A stretch of 64,000 nt of DNA from Triplophysa rosa. Lineage: Eukaryota; Chordata; Actinopteri; Cypriniformes; Nemacheilidae. Made by a program: the position numbers and the translations under genes. The number at the start of each line of letters is the position of its first letter. Positions within the stretch are counted from its first letter, which is position 1. Positions 22,801 through 34,723 of the stretch are shown here, one piece after another. The notes beneath the pieces are model-generated. The model saw nothing but the letters and a program-made list of their open reading frames with translations. It was not told the DNA's origin and ran no database searches. Location of the stretch: assembly GCF_024868665.1 (NCBI RefSeq), contig NC_079902.1, forward strand, positions 11,042,266 through 11,106,265. Direction: 5' to 3'.

Positions 22801-25800
22801 CAAATAAGCCTAACATGTGTAATGTAGAGGGGGTTCTTTATCCAATTAACCCTGCATCCTCATTTCTTGGATGTGCTTCCCCTCTGCTTTCTCATTCCTT
22901 AGAAGTACTTAGAATCCATAAGCATCCACTGGGCATCCCTGCTAGCATCAAAGTCATCCATATCCAAAGCACCCACTGCACTATACCGAGAATCTCTCCC
23001 TGCAGGTGTCAGAATATAAGACATCTGCACCTGACACGTGATTTAAGAAACGTGAGTTGTCCCATCCATTTCCACCAAAATTGTTCTACAGTGTCACGTT
23101 TGCATGCAATTTTTCAAAGAGATTCCATAGATTTATAGCACCATCACCACAATGACAGCATGCGTCCATCAATGACGTAATCGAGCAGGCACACCGCACC
23201 TCCACCAGGTTGACACAAACACAACAACAGGCCATGTTCTCGGTCTTGGCTTACCCGCGGTAGTGCCCGCTGCCATAGTGGCAGCCACTGGCGACTGACG
23301 CTTACTCACTTTGGAAAGGAATCGGAACAGTATGCCATCTCGAGCCATGGCAAATAGAATGCGTGGGAGAGGGAACAATGAACCCAACAGGCTAAAGACA
23401 AAAAAGGGTCATGGTTCAAACACCTGCAACTCTGGAAGGAAAAGAACATATTAACCACCACCGGCAAATGTGAAGAGCAAGTATTGGCCACTTTGCTGGC
23501 TGACTGTTTGAGTGGTTGTTTAAAGAAATAGTTCACCTAAACTGAATTTGATTGAAATTATTTACATTACATTACGTCACCATTTGCTCACCCTTTTGCT
23601 TTTCCCATATTTCTTTTTCTATTCTGTGGAGCTCAAAATGTGTTGTTGTTTTTTTTTGAGGATTTTTACACTGCTACTGATATAAAAAATAAAAGCATGT
23701 CAAACAGGTTTTAAAACGCATTTCATTAGCTGGTGCTTGAGGGTGAGCAAATAATGAAACATCAGAAAATTATATTTCTGTATGTTCCCATAGTAAAACG
23801 CCTCTCCTGACATTCTCACATTTGCCTGGTGGATCACATTGGCAGTTTGCACACTGATCATGCCGCTCACTCTCACCTGCAACTATACCAGAAGACATTG
23901 TGGCAATAAGTGGGGTCATCGTCTTAGGATTGATTTGGGCTAACACTTTGAAAAGCACCCCATCCTGTGCCATAGCATAGATTACACGAGGCATTGGGAA
24001 AATGGAGCCCAGCAGACTGCATGTGAAGCAGAAACATCAGCAAAAGCAACTTGTCAATTATTTACATGCTTCAGATCTGATCCCAAACGCTTCTTTTTGT
24101 TGTTCCAAAGGGCTACACAAACAATAGTCAACATGAAATCAATAGTGATCCTATTTACTTTGTTTGTACACTTGAATTGAGTTATTGCCCACAAAACATT
24201 GGTCTGTCTTCTAATCGTTTAAGAATTTGATTCGATTGTAATATACTGTAGCCTACATAACTCCACCTCTAAAACAACAGTCTACTTGTTCAGGCCCATT
24301 TTATAACCCCTCAACTTTAATTTGTTCCATATCATGTTTTGGTTCGAAATATGTCTCAATAAAAATGGTTGAGATCTGAGCACTTAAAAATGAGGCGAAT
24401 GGGAACAGATGTTGAAATAAATTATCATTATTTTTTCCTGGGAATATTGCACAAGGGGTGACCTGCAATCTTTTTTGTCAGGCTGTATAGTTCTATAAAG
24501 AACCTTTAACATACATAGAACCTATGTTGAAAGTAAAAAGGGTTCTACAGATTATAAAAGCATGGTTCTTTTAAGAACCGTAGACCCTAGAAACGTTCTT
24601 TGGAAAACCTCTTTTTGTTTTTAATAGTGTATGGTGTCCTGTGATATATTTTGTTGAATTCATAGGCCTAATGCAAATAAAATTCTTGGAGTTAACACAA
24701 CATAAATTATTTTTAAAGCCAACCAATATTTTTTATTCAAATGAATTAAATCACCAGGAAAAAATATGCGATCCACACAAACACAGACAAAGAGAGCATA
24801 TATTAAATATATGCTATATACTGTATATACTCTCCTTCAAACAAATCACCAAATTCATTAGAGATGCACAGCAAGCATAAAAATCTGTCCACAAAAACAC
24901 CAAGAACTTCAGCTAAGAATATCCATCAATTACAACAGAATTACCAACATCCCAAGTATAAAAAGGTATTTATTACCCCAAGGGGATAATGAAGTTGTAT
25001 TACTACTAAAAAGGTATCATACATTCATTTTACTATTGTTTACTGCCACATTTCCGCATGCTAACTCAATATCTAAATACATTGACCAGCAGAGCAAAGA
25101 AGGTTGCTTACCTGGTTGACAGAGCGCAAAGTGATCCAGCTGCCACTACATATTTCGCAGGTCCCCAGCCCACATATTCAAAAGCCACAGGCAGAGGACT
25201 CTTCTCATCCAACAGGTAATAAGGCATCATGAGAGTAAGAGCCGCAGAGACACCGAAGTAGGCGAGGAAGCAAACCAGCAGGGAAACAACTATACCAATT
25301 GGAATCGCCCTTTGAGGGTTTTTCACCTCCTCGCCTGATCCAAATTAGAAATGATGCAGATCATATGAGATCACTTTTATTAAAGTCTACATGTTTATAG
25401 CTTTTGCATTGTAGTTGTGTGGAAAAAAAGAATCAGTTCACTTTCTCAGTAGAGTATCAGTACAATTTTATAAGGGTTTGAAACAACATGTTGAGTAAAC
25501 GGTGACATACTATTTAGATCAATTATTCTTCTATTCTAGTCTGTTCTAGTCATATGAGTATAGTCCATGAGTATATAGTAGTACTCACGGAAATAATGTT
25601 AGAAGTATATACTGTATATCATTTGGTAAGTGTGTTTGAATACCTGTGGTTGCAATGCAGTCAAATCCTACAAAGGCATAAAAGCATGTGGCAGCGCCCG
25701 CCAGTGTCCCACTAAAACCATAAGGCAAAAATCCCCCCGCACCATAATCACTGGTCACATTAGCAGTGTATGACAGATTCCTGTAATGAGACAATACAAG

Positions 25801-27280
25801 TACAAAACATATTATCACATTTTACTTATAAATTCAACAAGCTGAGATCTTTATTCAGATTTAACACAGAAAGATTATGTTTAAGACCTTGTTACAATGG
25901 TGACGTTTATGAGAGATTCTTCTGATAGATTCCAATTGAGTGAATCTCCTTTGACGAATCCAGAGACAATAACAAACATCAGCACGACCACGTTTACAGC
26001 TGTGAAGATTTTGTTGACCCAAGCTGACTCTTTCACCCCAAAAGAGAGAAGGCCTGTGAAAGAAATACAAAGACACATTGAATTGAATTATGAAAATGAC
26101 AAACTGCATGATTTTTTAAGACTTACGTACAGTATGTTATCTATACTGTATCTCAGAGATTTGCAGTGAATTTGCCTTTTTATATTTAGCTTTATTGTAT
26201 GGTTCTGTATGTCATTTTTTTCTTATTTTTATTACTTGGTCAGTGTTCACAGGTTTATGGACCTACAGCATTATTCGACTTTTTAAATGAATACAGCCAT
26301 ACAAATCTATGTAAAAAAAATACTTAACAGAGACACTTACTTTATGCCAATTACATGCAAAATAGACAGCATGGCTAAAATTTGTCATCTACCTCTGATA
26401 AATCACAGATTTTTTTGTGTTAAAACAATGTTCTTAAAACATAAATGTCTGAGGCTGAAAATACAATTAATAATTTTTTAGTACATAAGTTAACTTTTTT
26501 GTTTATTTTTACCTGATAGGAGTAAGATCAGGCAGACTGCAAAAAAATCAGGGTAGTCAGCAAGTCCAGGCAAACTCATTTTGAAGTATGTTTTGCAGAA
26601 CTTCTCAATGTGCCCCCCTATGAGCTCATCAAACGTCCCGCTCCAGGCACGAGCCACACTAGAGGTCCCTGTCCCAACATCAATATTAGTTTATACATTT
26701 ACGCATTTGGCAGATGCTTTTATCCAAAGCGACTTACATTGCATTGTATTACACATTTGTTTCTGAATTTGTGCAATCCCCTGGGATCGAACCCATGACC
26801 TTGGCGTTGCTAGCGCCATGCTCTAACCACTGAGCCACACATAGAAAGTATTCAAGAAGTTATTGAACATATTCAATATTGATTACAAATATTTGACAAT
26901 AAATGATTACCTATTACATATGACAGAATGAGATTCCATCCTGTGATGAAGGCCCAAAGCTCCCCCACAGTCACATAACTGTACAGATAGGCCGAGCCCG
27001 TCTTTGGCACACGTGCACCAAACTCGGCATAGCAAAGGCCGGCCATCACAGAGGCCAGAGCAGCGATGAGGAAAGACACCACGATGCTGGGGCCAGAGTT
27101 GCCTTTGGCCACCTCCCCAGCGAGCACATAGACCCCGGCCCCCAGTGTGCTTCCGACCCCAAGGGCAATGAGATCAACAGTGGAGAGGCATCGGCACAGC
27201 TTGGACTCCTCCAGATTGTCTTGGTCCACCTTCTTCCTCCTCACGAGGGATCGGCCGAATGTGAGGCAGTTACCCAACAT
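18900..27280 (-). CDS. slc7a2: Cationic amino acid transporter 2 (CAT2)
   Basis: Minus-strand coding exons: 26911-27280, 26513-26668, 25888-26053, 25644-25780, 25112-25334, then either 23877-24016 or 23255-23391, then 21816-21918, 20572-20771, 20292-20458, 19846-19954 and 18900-19054. Phases agree throughout, giving 641 aa with the first alternative exon or 640 aa with the second (human about 658). The start [17 protein letters not shown] has an acceptor 5 nt upstream, so the 5' UTR is on a separate exon. Signature stretches include [40 protein letters not shown] and [18 protein letters not shown], typical of SLC7 CAT transporters with about 14 membrane segments. CAT2 carries arginine, lysine and ornithine across the plasma membrane. 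The C-terminal tail is Lys/Glu-rich and ends TEKTSPC. Introns hold several MITEs, a SINE and CA repeats. Confidence 0.94.
19111..19352. mobile_element. GTTCACC-family MITE (diverged)
   Basis: Contains TTCACTCAAAAATAACAAAT at the left and GGGGGGAACTATCCGTTTAA at the right, plus the internal GAACACAAAAGAAGAAATTT word. It lies in slc7a2 intron 10. Confidence 0.6.
19411..19442. repeat. (TG)n microsatellite
   Basis: Pure TG run, in slc7a2 intron 10 (CA on the transcript strand). Confidence 0.95.
19443..19719. repeat. Dispersed GGGGACC-containing fish repeat between TG runs
   Basis: Words CCCAGTGGGGACCTAAACC, GTGGGGACCAAAATTGAGGT and CTGTCCCCAC, plus a TTAGGGGTAGGGTTAGGG stretch, bounded on both sides by (TG)n. 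This looks like a dispersed repeat unit. The TTAGGG-like part is short and not a telomere array. Confidence 0.5.
19720..19824. repeat. (TG)n microsatellite next to slc7a2 exon 10 donor
   Basis: About 105 bp of TG with a few CG interruptions. On the transcript strand it is a CA repeat that starts only about 21 nt inside intron 10. Confidence 0.95.
20901..21206. mobile_element. MITE, GGGCTGTCAAAC family, copy 1
   Basis: Ends AGGGCTGTCAAACAATTAAT and ATTAATCATTTGACAGCCCT are inverted repeats, with internal GTGTACTGTGCATA. The copy at 42712-43065 is the same family. Located in slc7a2 intron 7. Confidence 0.75.
23255..23391 (-). CDS. slc7a2: slc7a2 alternative exon, CAT-2B type
   Basis: A 137-nt exon encoding [16 protein letters not shown] then a basic stretch with [14 protein letters not shown], the version typical of high-affinity inducible CAT-2B. 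It has a TTTAG acceptor and a GGGTAAGC donor. Including both alternative exons, or neither, shifts the frame, so the two must be used exclusively. Confidence 0.9.
23520..23775. mobile_element. Degraded GTTCACC-family MITE between the slc7a2 alternative exons
   Basis: Starts TTAAAGAAATAGTTCACCTA and has the inverted counterpart GGGTGAGCAAATAATGAAA near 23741. The right terminus is degraded. Confidence 0.5.
23877..24016 (-). CDS. slc7a2: slc7a2 alternative exon, CAT-2A type
   Basis: A 140-nt exon encoding the loop with [16 protein letters not shown] and ending SSGIVAG, the version typical of the low-affinity liver isoform CAT-2A (CAT-2). It starts in phase 2 and ends in phase 1, as does the alternative exon 485 bp further downstream in the gene. 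It covers about residues 351-397. In mammals this loop determines the substrate affinity difference between CAT-2A and CAT-2B. Confidence 0.9.
24490..24620. mobile_element. Fragment of the AAGAACCTTT palindromic MITE
   Basis: TATAAAGAACCTTTAACAT and GGTTCTTTTAAGAACC words match the more complete element at 36735-36936. Located in slc7a2 intron 5. Confidence 0.45.
26690..26839 (-). mobile_element. tRNA-derived SINE fragment
   Basis: On the minus strand an RNA polymerase III A box, TGGCTCAGTGG (26827-26837), and B box, GGTTCGATCCC (26783-26793), are correctly spaced. They are followed by the common fish SINE body with AAAAGCATCTGCCAAATGCG. No intact cloverleaf; a tRNA-derived head rather than a tRNA gene. 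Located in slc7a2 intron 1. Confidence 0.75.
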
Positions 27281-28863
27281 TCTTCCTGTAGCACAAACTG
27301 TCCAGAGTTTAAAACAAATAAATCAAAAACACATGTTTTTGGTTTGTTTTCTGCTATTAGGAACAAACCAAGTTAAAGTGCATGGTTTCTTTTATTACTG
27401 TAACAGGGTTAGACATTAAAGATGGCCCTCCTGTCCTGGGTCATTGTAAAAGAATTTCTGGCAAATGACAAAATTGTTAATTGCTGGTGATGCGTTTCCA
27501 CTACATCTTGTGTTAATTGCTAAGTATATTTAGTTTTATATAGGATCTATTTTTCTATTGCAACATTGCTATTGCAGTTGCAAATTATGCTGCTTTACGT
27601 TTAGGCCTATATATCATGTAGATCATCAAACTGGGTTACAGAGGGGTGATTTTGTCTAAACTAATACCATTTTGTCAAACTATATAAATTACATTATTAA
27701 AAAATATGAAATGTATTAAATAATATGTTGGAATGAGCAAAAACAACAAAGATTAACTTTTTTTCTGTATTGTTGAGATTTGATCAGATCCTTTACTATA
27801 CATAATGTCTGATTAGACTAATTCTCATAAAATTATTCATGCACATACAGTAATTTTATTACACATCTTAATTACAATTGGGTTTTTGCCTCTACTCTAA
27901 GCACATGCAAAATGTACCAAAAGAGTTAATAGAATCGGGCACCAAAGGAGCCAGTGCATGCAAATTAGTTTAAAGAACCACTGTATTATTCAATAATACC
28001 TTTGGCCTTTGTTTCCACATGTCTACAGTTTAAGCATGTTTAAGCATTGCCTAATAATACTGCAAAAGCCCATAGGCAAAATTACATAATACTCAGATTT
28101 CCTTTTGACAGGCGTAGATAGTTGGCACAGCGTTTATTGGACAACACAATTATCTTATGTGGAATTAAGTTTGCAGATTACTTTTACCAGTAACAATAGC
28201 GTACAAATTCTTTACAGGAATTTCAAATGTTCTGTAGTCGGTTTATACAAAGCTTATTTAATATACAAATCTGCATTTAAATAAATATGCAAAATACAAA
28301 GAAATGTTACTTTGATAATTCATTTCATATTCCTACACTGGTAATTGTGACTCTTTCACACCCACGTTTAACCATAAAATTGCATAAAATGCACTGTCTG
28401 TCTCTTTAAAAAAACATATACTGTATGTTCTTGTTGGCAGCGTGCCATTTTGCATGCTCATTCACAGGGGGTAAATAAGGTGGTAAGGCCGTCCTGAAAA
28501 GCACAGACGTTGTCCCCATAAATGACTTCATTGCACAGCTATACACAAATGGATATTTTATCAAAAAAAACTTTTAGTGCAGTTTACTAAAGAGCTCGGC
28601 ATTAGCAATATCATGCATATACTGTACTTACAACCTGTTAAAAGTCATAGAAGCTGAGAAGGTTAGCACGCGTCAGGCCATTTTCATTCTTACTCTAGTG
28701 AATGAAGGATACAGTCTCACCACAAGAGCTGCAGTTTTATACGGTGCAACTGTAATAGTCATAAATCATGTTTTCTATATTAATCTGCTTTTTGGACTGC
28801 AAGGTATCTTTAGTTTAAGTAATATTAGCTATTATTTTCATAAACACGGACAATAAAACTTAC

Positions 28864-29200
28864 CAGCTGATGTGAGGCCGGCAGCAGATGAATCACTGTT
28901 GTGAAAGTAATGCCTTTAAGTTTTCAGTTTTCACCCAAACACACGTATACACGCCCCCCACACGCAAACACACCCCTCTCAGAGATCTCCACTGATTTCT
29001 TTAAAAAGCTCACAGAGATCACAGTCTCAAGTTTGCCCTTACTTTCATGCAGCTCAAATGACATGTCAGCCCCCGACTGTACTACTTTTACTCTGCACTC
29101 CGCCCTGGTTTGTCTTAACTCGTCCTGCTCTGGTGAGGACAGCTGGGGCAGCTGTGCAACCTCCCAGTGAGGAAGAGAGGGGAGGTACACTGTCACAAAA
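28864..29200 (-). other. slc7a2: Putative 5' UTR exon region of slc7a2
   Basis: The minus strand has CACATCAGCTG|GTAAGT with a consensus donor at 28863, about 1.6 kb upstream of the coding exon's acceptor. A non-coding first exon is required because an acceptor precedes the ATG. The upstream limit of this exon and the promoter cannot be set from the sequence. Confidence 0.35.
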
Positions 29201-30344
29201 TGCCTTCAAAAACCTGTTCCACCAGGTCACTGGGTTTATAAAAAAAACTGCGCTTGTGTGTTAATAGACAAGAAGAACCATTTTGGTGAATGTTTTTCTG
29301 CTTTTAAAAACATGCACATGGCCGAGTAAGTCCCAGCTGCCAGTGCACTTACTGATCACTGATAAATGGTTGAGCAACTGACATTGACAAACATTGAGAC
29401 AGGTCTGTTTGCCCAGTGTAGTGCAGAAGAGACCCTAAAAGCATGAAAACTGATTGGACAGAGAAGTCAGGGTCTTAATGGATTATCATTTGCCTTATAT
29501 ATAAGCCCATTCGCACAGATACAAGGTCAATATGACCCTGTTATATTTGAATCACAGTCACATTTGTATGTATAGTTTAAGTCTGGCTGAAATGTTCTTT
29601 TCATCATTACTATCCATTCTGTGCCCTTTATCTATCTCGAACACTGCGGCAAAAGCAAATGCCACCCATAATGGATGGGCAAAGAAGAACCACCACTGCA
29701 AGCATTCATACACTATCCGGGGCAACAGAAGAACAGACTGCTTTACAGATATTCTGAGAATGTTGGTCATTGCATTCGCCTATGCTGGCACACGTTCAAG
29801 TAAAGACAGATCTGGCAGAAATCAAAAGAAACGAGAGATCAAAAGTCGGGCACAACTGTTAACATTCTTTCTAAAAGGGCTTTCATCATGTGACGTGCAT
29901 GTGTGAAAGGACGAGAAACACTGTTATGTAAACTGTGGCATGTCACCTTAGTAGATTTAAAATTGCATTAAAAAAATGCACAGTAGGTACATTTAAATAA
30001 ACAGGCAAACAGCTCTCACTCTTGGTTCGAAACTCAGACTTGTGTTTTGGCATAAAATCAAGTCCAAAGAGCAGCTTTAAGCATCTGCCAATGTAGTCCC
30101 ACACAGCAGCGAGAATGCAGGAGGATGAAAAGAAAAGTGGGGAGAAACTATTCACTTTTGAACTTCACTTTCAAAGTTTCATTTGTGTATTTTTGTAGAA
30201 AAGGTAGACACAAATTGTACACCAGATTTGAAAAAGCAAAACTATTTAAGTTCCAGTGTTAAAGTGACTAATATGCCAATGCTCAAAGTGAGCTGTCACT
30301 TGAAATGTTTCGATTCAATGTCAGTTATTCATGGTATACCCCAG

Positions 30345-30640
30345 ATGGTAACACTTTGCAACAGGGTTGTATTTTGTTAGCATTTGTAAATGCATTAGCT
30401 GACATCAACTAAAAATGAGCAAAATAGTTTTTCAGCATGTATTAATCTTTGTTTGTTAATGTCAATACAATTGTTCATTCATGGTGCATTAACTAATGTT
30501 ATCAGGTTTATAAAGTTTGGTTTATTTTTTTATTAATAAATGCAGAAATTAACATGAACTAAGATTTATATGTTTGAACTATGTTTATTGTTAGTTTCTA
30601 TAATGTATTATTGATGTTAACAAATACAACCTTGTTTCCG
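30345..30640. mobile_element. MITE with TTAGTTAATGCATTAACTAA-like words (fragment)
   Basis: Contains AAATGCATTAGCTGACATCA, GGTGCATTAACTAATGTTAT and GTTAACAAATAC, a pattern of repeated TTAAC/GTTAA words. The fragment at 32370-32500 (TAGCTAATGCATTAACTGAG) is the same family. Confidence 0.5.
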
Positions 30641-31000
30641 GATCTACTTTGCAAATAAGCTCCAAATGCAATGAGAATTTTTACTCCAACTTTACTCCAG
30701 TTTCATGCAGTGTCATTATACAAACATACTGCCTGCTCTTCTTCTTTATCTGTAAAAACAAAGAACTTTTATGCAATGAATGTCACTTGATGCTTACTTT
30801 TGTTTTGATGACGCACCATTTGTTGACAATAAGACATGTTTCTGTCTTATAATAAATGACTAAAATAAGAATCTTGAATGCATATATAATAATTTACCAC
30901 ACTGAAATATAGGCCTACAGCTGTCTAGAAGATGATAGGTCTAGACTTGAATGATTCTTTGCTAACTGTCAAAATTGAATATCTTGACACATCTCATTCA

Positions 31001-31567
31001 TTAAAGGGGTCATATGACATGGCTAAAACGAATATTATCGTTTGTTTTAGATGTAATGCAATGTGTGTACATGATTTAAGGTTCAAAAACGCCACAATTG
31101 TCCACATACCGTACATGTTTGTATCTCCTCTTTGTCCCGCCTCTCTGAAACGAGCAGATTTTTTACAAAGGTCATGGCTCTGAAAAGCGAGATGTGCTAT
31201 GATTGGCCAGTTAAGTGCGTAGTGATTGGTCGAATACTTCAAGCGTGTGACGGAAATGTAACGCCTCTTACCATATTTAGAACATCAGGTTCCAAAGCAA
31301 TTGTACTGACAGGTACGCCCACCTTACTTGCGTATACATTTGGGTGGTCTTAGTCAAATCATACCACGAACTGACGTAGATTTGTGGGGGTGTGGTTACA
31401 CGAGGCGTTTCAGGCAGGTCTGGGTGAGCATTCGCTTTTAGATAGAATGCATCTTTTGTTCCGACACTTTAATTTTTGCAATTTTACGTGTCTAATACAC
31501 GCATGAGCAACTTATAACACACCAAAGACACAGAAAAACACGTATTCGCACCATATGACACCTTTAA
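31001..31567. mobile_element. MITE, AGGGGTCATATG family, copy 2
   Basis: Begins TTAAAGGGGTCATATGAC and ends CATATGACACCTTTAA. The interior is the reverse complement of 2699-3246 with scattered differences. Both ends abut TTAA. Confidence 0.8.
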
Positions 31568-31943
31568 ATTAAGCATCATCATTGAAAATGGGTTTTAGAC
31601 ATCACTGATTTTACAAGAGAGATGGACATTGAAGCATTCAGTACTGATATAATTTAACAAACATTACTTTTTTATAATAAGAAAGAAATCTTGTCTAATA
31701 ACACAAAGGCAAAAGAGAGTGAATACTGCCCCAGGACCCACTTCAAGAACATAAGCTGGCTAACAAAACAAAGCTTCTTTATATTGAATACCAATGTGAA
31801 GTCTAAAATGATGAGCATATTGCAAGGTCTGTGTAATGCTGACTTTACTGTAAATCTGATTAGTTTGCCAAATCTTTATTTTAGCGATTCTGTGAGAAAT
31901 TGCCGCTAGGTTTTTTTTTCTTCAATTTTCTGTGTCAACCACA

Positions 31944-31991
31944 GCACACACACGCACGCACACGCACGCACGCACGCACGCACACACACAC
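31944..31991. repeat. CA/CG-type microsatellite
   Basis: ACACACGCACGC-type imperfect dinucleotide/tetranucleotide run. Confidence 0.9.
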
Positions 31992-32369
31992 TGTTTAAAA
32001 CCATATCTTAAAAAATTATACAAATTCAAACACATATAATAATTCAATTATATATTCAAATCAATATTAAAAACTGGGATGTTAATAAGACCACAATCCA
32101 ACTGTATTTGCTTCAGGTATCTGAATAAAGCACTTTAGGTTGCTCTTATAAGGCTAAATTCAGATCCACCTAAAATCACCTGACATAGAGGTTTTTAAGA
32201 GGTAATGAGAGACATGATTTGCTGAAGCACAGAGTTTTTAGGCTAAAAACAGTATGAGATGTAGGTCTAATATTCTGCAAGATAGTAGTCACATTATAGC
32301 ACATTACATTTTAAGTTTATGGTATGAAAACATAACTCTGAAATGCATTTCTAATGCAAACTGGTTTCT

Positions 32370-32500
32370 CTATTTTTTATTTGAAAATGTATTAATAAAT
32401 GCTGATATTAACATGATTAAATGGTGTAGAAGTTTTGTTCATTGTTAGTTCATGTTAGCTAATGCATTAACTGAGGTTAACACCTTATTGTAAAGTTTTA
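32370..32500. mobile_element. MITE fragment, same family as 30345-30640
   Basis: Shares TGTTAGTTCATGTTAGC and AATGCATTAACTGAGGTTAA, ending CACCTTATTGTAAAG. Confidence 0.45.
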
Positions 32501-33007
32501 CCTTTTTCTCTTTTGACATTAATGTTGTTTGTACTGAACAAAGCTGTAATAGCAACTCGGTGGAAAGTCTCACTGATGATTAACAGACTCAAAGATTCAC
32601 ACGACGTCATAGTAGTGTCAATATGTGCTTTGTAGAGGAGCAAGAAAGGTTGAATGGAGACAGGCAAAATGACAGCTGCTTATCAACTGTGAACACAGAA
32701 CAAGACTCCTCAGAAATAAATTCATAACCAAAATAAATGTTACTGAGAAGATTAATTATGGGATAAATTAAGCTGAGATAAAAGGGCCACTCCCACGTTT
32801 GTCACACCGCCTATATATTACAAATGAACCATCGCTTTATTGCTGTCCACATAGCATCAACACCTGTACCTATTTCAAAGCATTATTAAATTAATAATGT
32901 CAGCCATGTTTGAACGAATCTTACTTAGAGACATACATTATAACACTTAGGAATGATTCATACTTCAATTCATACCTTCTTAATCACCCTAATATATTCC
33001 TGGCGTA

Positions 33008-34530
33008 AACTATATAGAGGGTATGCATTGACGTCACTTTCCCACGTGAACACGCCGGGACACGCTCCCTTGAGTGGTAAAACTAAGGCAAAATGGCTGC
33101 ATTCAATAGGAGGTGTCGGTACACGATCCGGGATGCATTGCATGCACATCTGTCCGCGCATGCGCATAATGACGTAGTAGAAATCGCGCATGCGCAAATG
33201 ATAATTCTGTTTTGCTACGATTTACGACACTGCACGATCTGTTCCACGCTTGCGCACCTTTGTACCGCGACTTTCACTACTGTCCACCTCTGGTGGACAG
33301 TATGTCACTTCTGTGTGCACACTATGCGTTTTTTCAAGTCATTTTCATTGTCAGTTTGAAATACTCTAACGTTTCCCCAGACTTGTTTGTAGTTCTTTCT
33401 TATGTAAGTGCAGATAGTCTAGGCAGAAATGCATATTATGTTCCTTATTGTCTTCTCTAAACATGATTGAAGGGATTATTTTCCTCATTTAGATTATATA
33501 GATAGATATATTAGCCTATATAGACCCATACTAATACAACATTACTCAATTTAAAGGGTAACACTTTAGAATAATGGTCCGTTGTTAACAAGTAACTATG
33601 CAGAAAGTAATAGGCAGTACTACATGAAATATATCTCTACGGATAGGCTATATATGTAGAATATATCCATTCATGTTTTGGTATTTGGCTTTTGGTATTT
33701 GTATTTATTCATAAATTAGTTTCCACAAACAACCTATTTTTTCACTTTATGTACGTTAATGTTTGAGATTAGTAATTAATTGTTTTTTCTTTATTAATTG
33801 GTCATAGTTCGCAAGTAGTTGTCAATGATGGCATTTTTCTTTAGTAATTATCAAATACCAAATAAGGAACTACCTTTGTCCTAAATTAGCTATTACTTAC
33901 TGCTTAGTTAATCTTGCTTCTACTGTATATTAGTTAATAGTATTAAGGTAAGTGTTAATGTAGTACTGCCTATTACTTTCTGCATAGTTACTTGTTAACA
34001 ACGGACCATTATTCTAAAGTGTTACCATTTAAAGTTAACTAATATTAGCAGCTTTTAATAAAAAAAAACGACACAAACCGTCTTTGACAATACGACCTCA
34101 GATCGAAACACGGCAAGTTAAGTAGGCCTAATGCCATACAGCAATGAATCGCAAAGGGGAGTATGGAGGAAACTGAAGGTTTGCAGTGACAGAAAGACTG
34201 AGACTTTATTCCACAGGTTACCAAAATCGTGTATGTTCATGTAACAACTCCTTTATTATTTTGGATTGGCAACCACGTAAACACGTCCTAATGCATAGCG
34301 TAAGCTACATTTAAAAACATCAAAATAGACCCGTTGTGAACTGTTAAATGAAAAACACAATGTAGCCTACAAAAATATGCCGCCAGTTGTGCCGCCTGGC
34401 CGTCAAGTGTTTTTCATCGCATGCTTGATACCAATAGTGTAGGGAAACCGTGACGTTTTCTACTAATTACGCGCATGCGCAGAACGGATCCTGCAGGCAT
34501 CGTGACGACAAGTGCAAACCCTCTATTTGT
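33008..34530. mobile_element. Inverted-ended element carrying NRF-1-like and CRE motifs
   Basis: TAGAGGGTATGCATTGACGT at about 33015 pairs imperfectly with the reverse complement of the right end (TGACGACAAGTGCAAACCCT at about 34503). Inside both ends lies the 12-mer CGCGCATGCGCA: 33155-33166 and 33185-33196 on the left, 34470-34481 on the right, next to a TAGTAGAAA/TTTCTACTA inverted pair. No transposase is seen. A separate foldback element (33557-34026) is nested inside. Limits are approximate. Confidence 0.4.
33557..34026. mobile_element. Foldback element with about 70-bp inverted repeats
   Basis: The left end GGTAACACTTTAGAATAATG (33557) is matched by CATTATTCTAAAGTGTTACC (to 34026). The match continues inward for about 70 bp through GTCCGTTGTTAACAAGTAAC and TAATAGGCAGTACTACAT. 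The flanks read TTTAAAG on both sides. Confidence 0.8.
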
Positions 34531-34718
34531 ACTCCATTACATAATAGCTTATATAACATCTAGAATACTATATTACTTATATAATCTAAACCATAATATA
34601 TATTCATACTAACACCCTATACAAATTCTGCAAACATAAACAATACCGATGTGCTTTTTATCCAAAATAAAATAAACAACACATCCAACCCGTCGGCTTT
34701 AGGACCCTGCAGTGTTGA

Positions 34719-34723
34719 CCAAT
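34719..34723 (+). promoter_or_regulatory. mtmr7: CCAAT box upstream of mtmr7
   Basis: TTGACCAATAGC lies about 185 bases before the mtmr7 ATG. It fits a CCAAT promoter element; no TATA box is obvious. Confidence 0.3.

Noticed and set aside
26783..26837. Possible tRNA gene
   Set aside because: A and B boxes are present but the acceptor stem and cloverleaf pairing are not; a SINE head fits better.
29532..29906. 124-codon open frame on the plus strand between slc7a2 and mtmr7
   Set aside because: No recognisable domain, poor composition for a fish protein, no splice or promoter context; it looks fortuitous.
31944..31991. Possible CRISPR-like or minisatellite array
   Set aside because: It is a plain CA/CG-type microsatellite; no CRISPR array is expected in vertebrate DNA.
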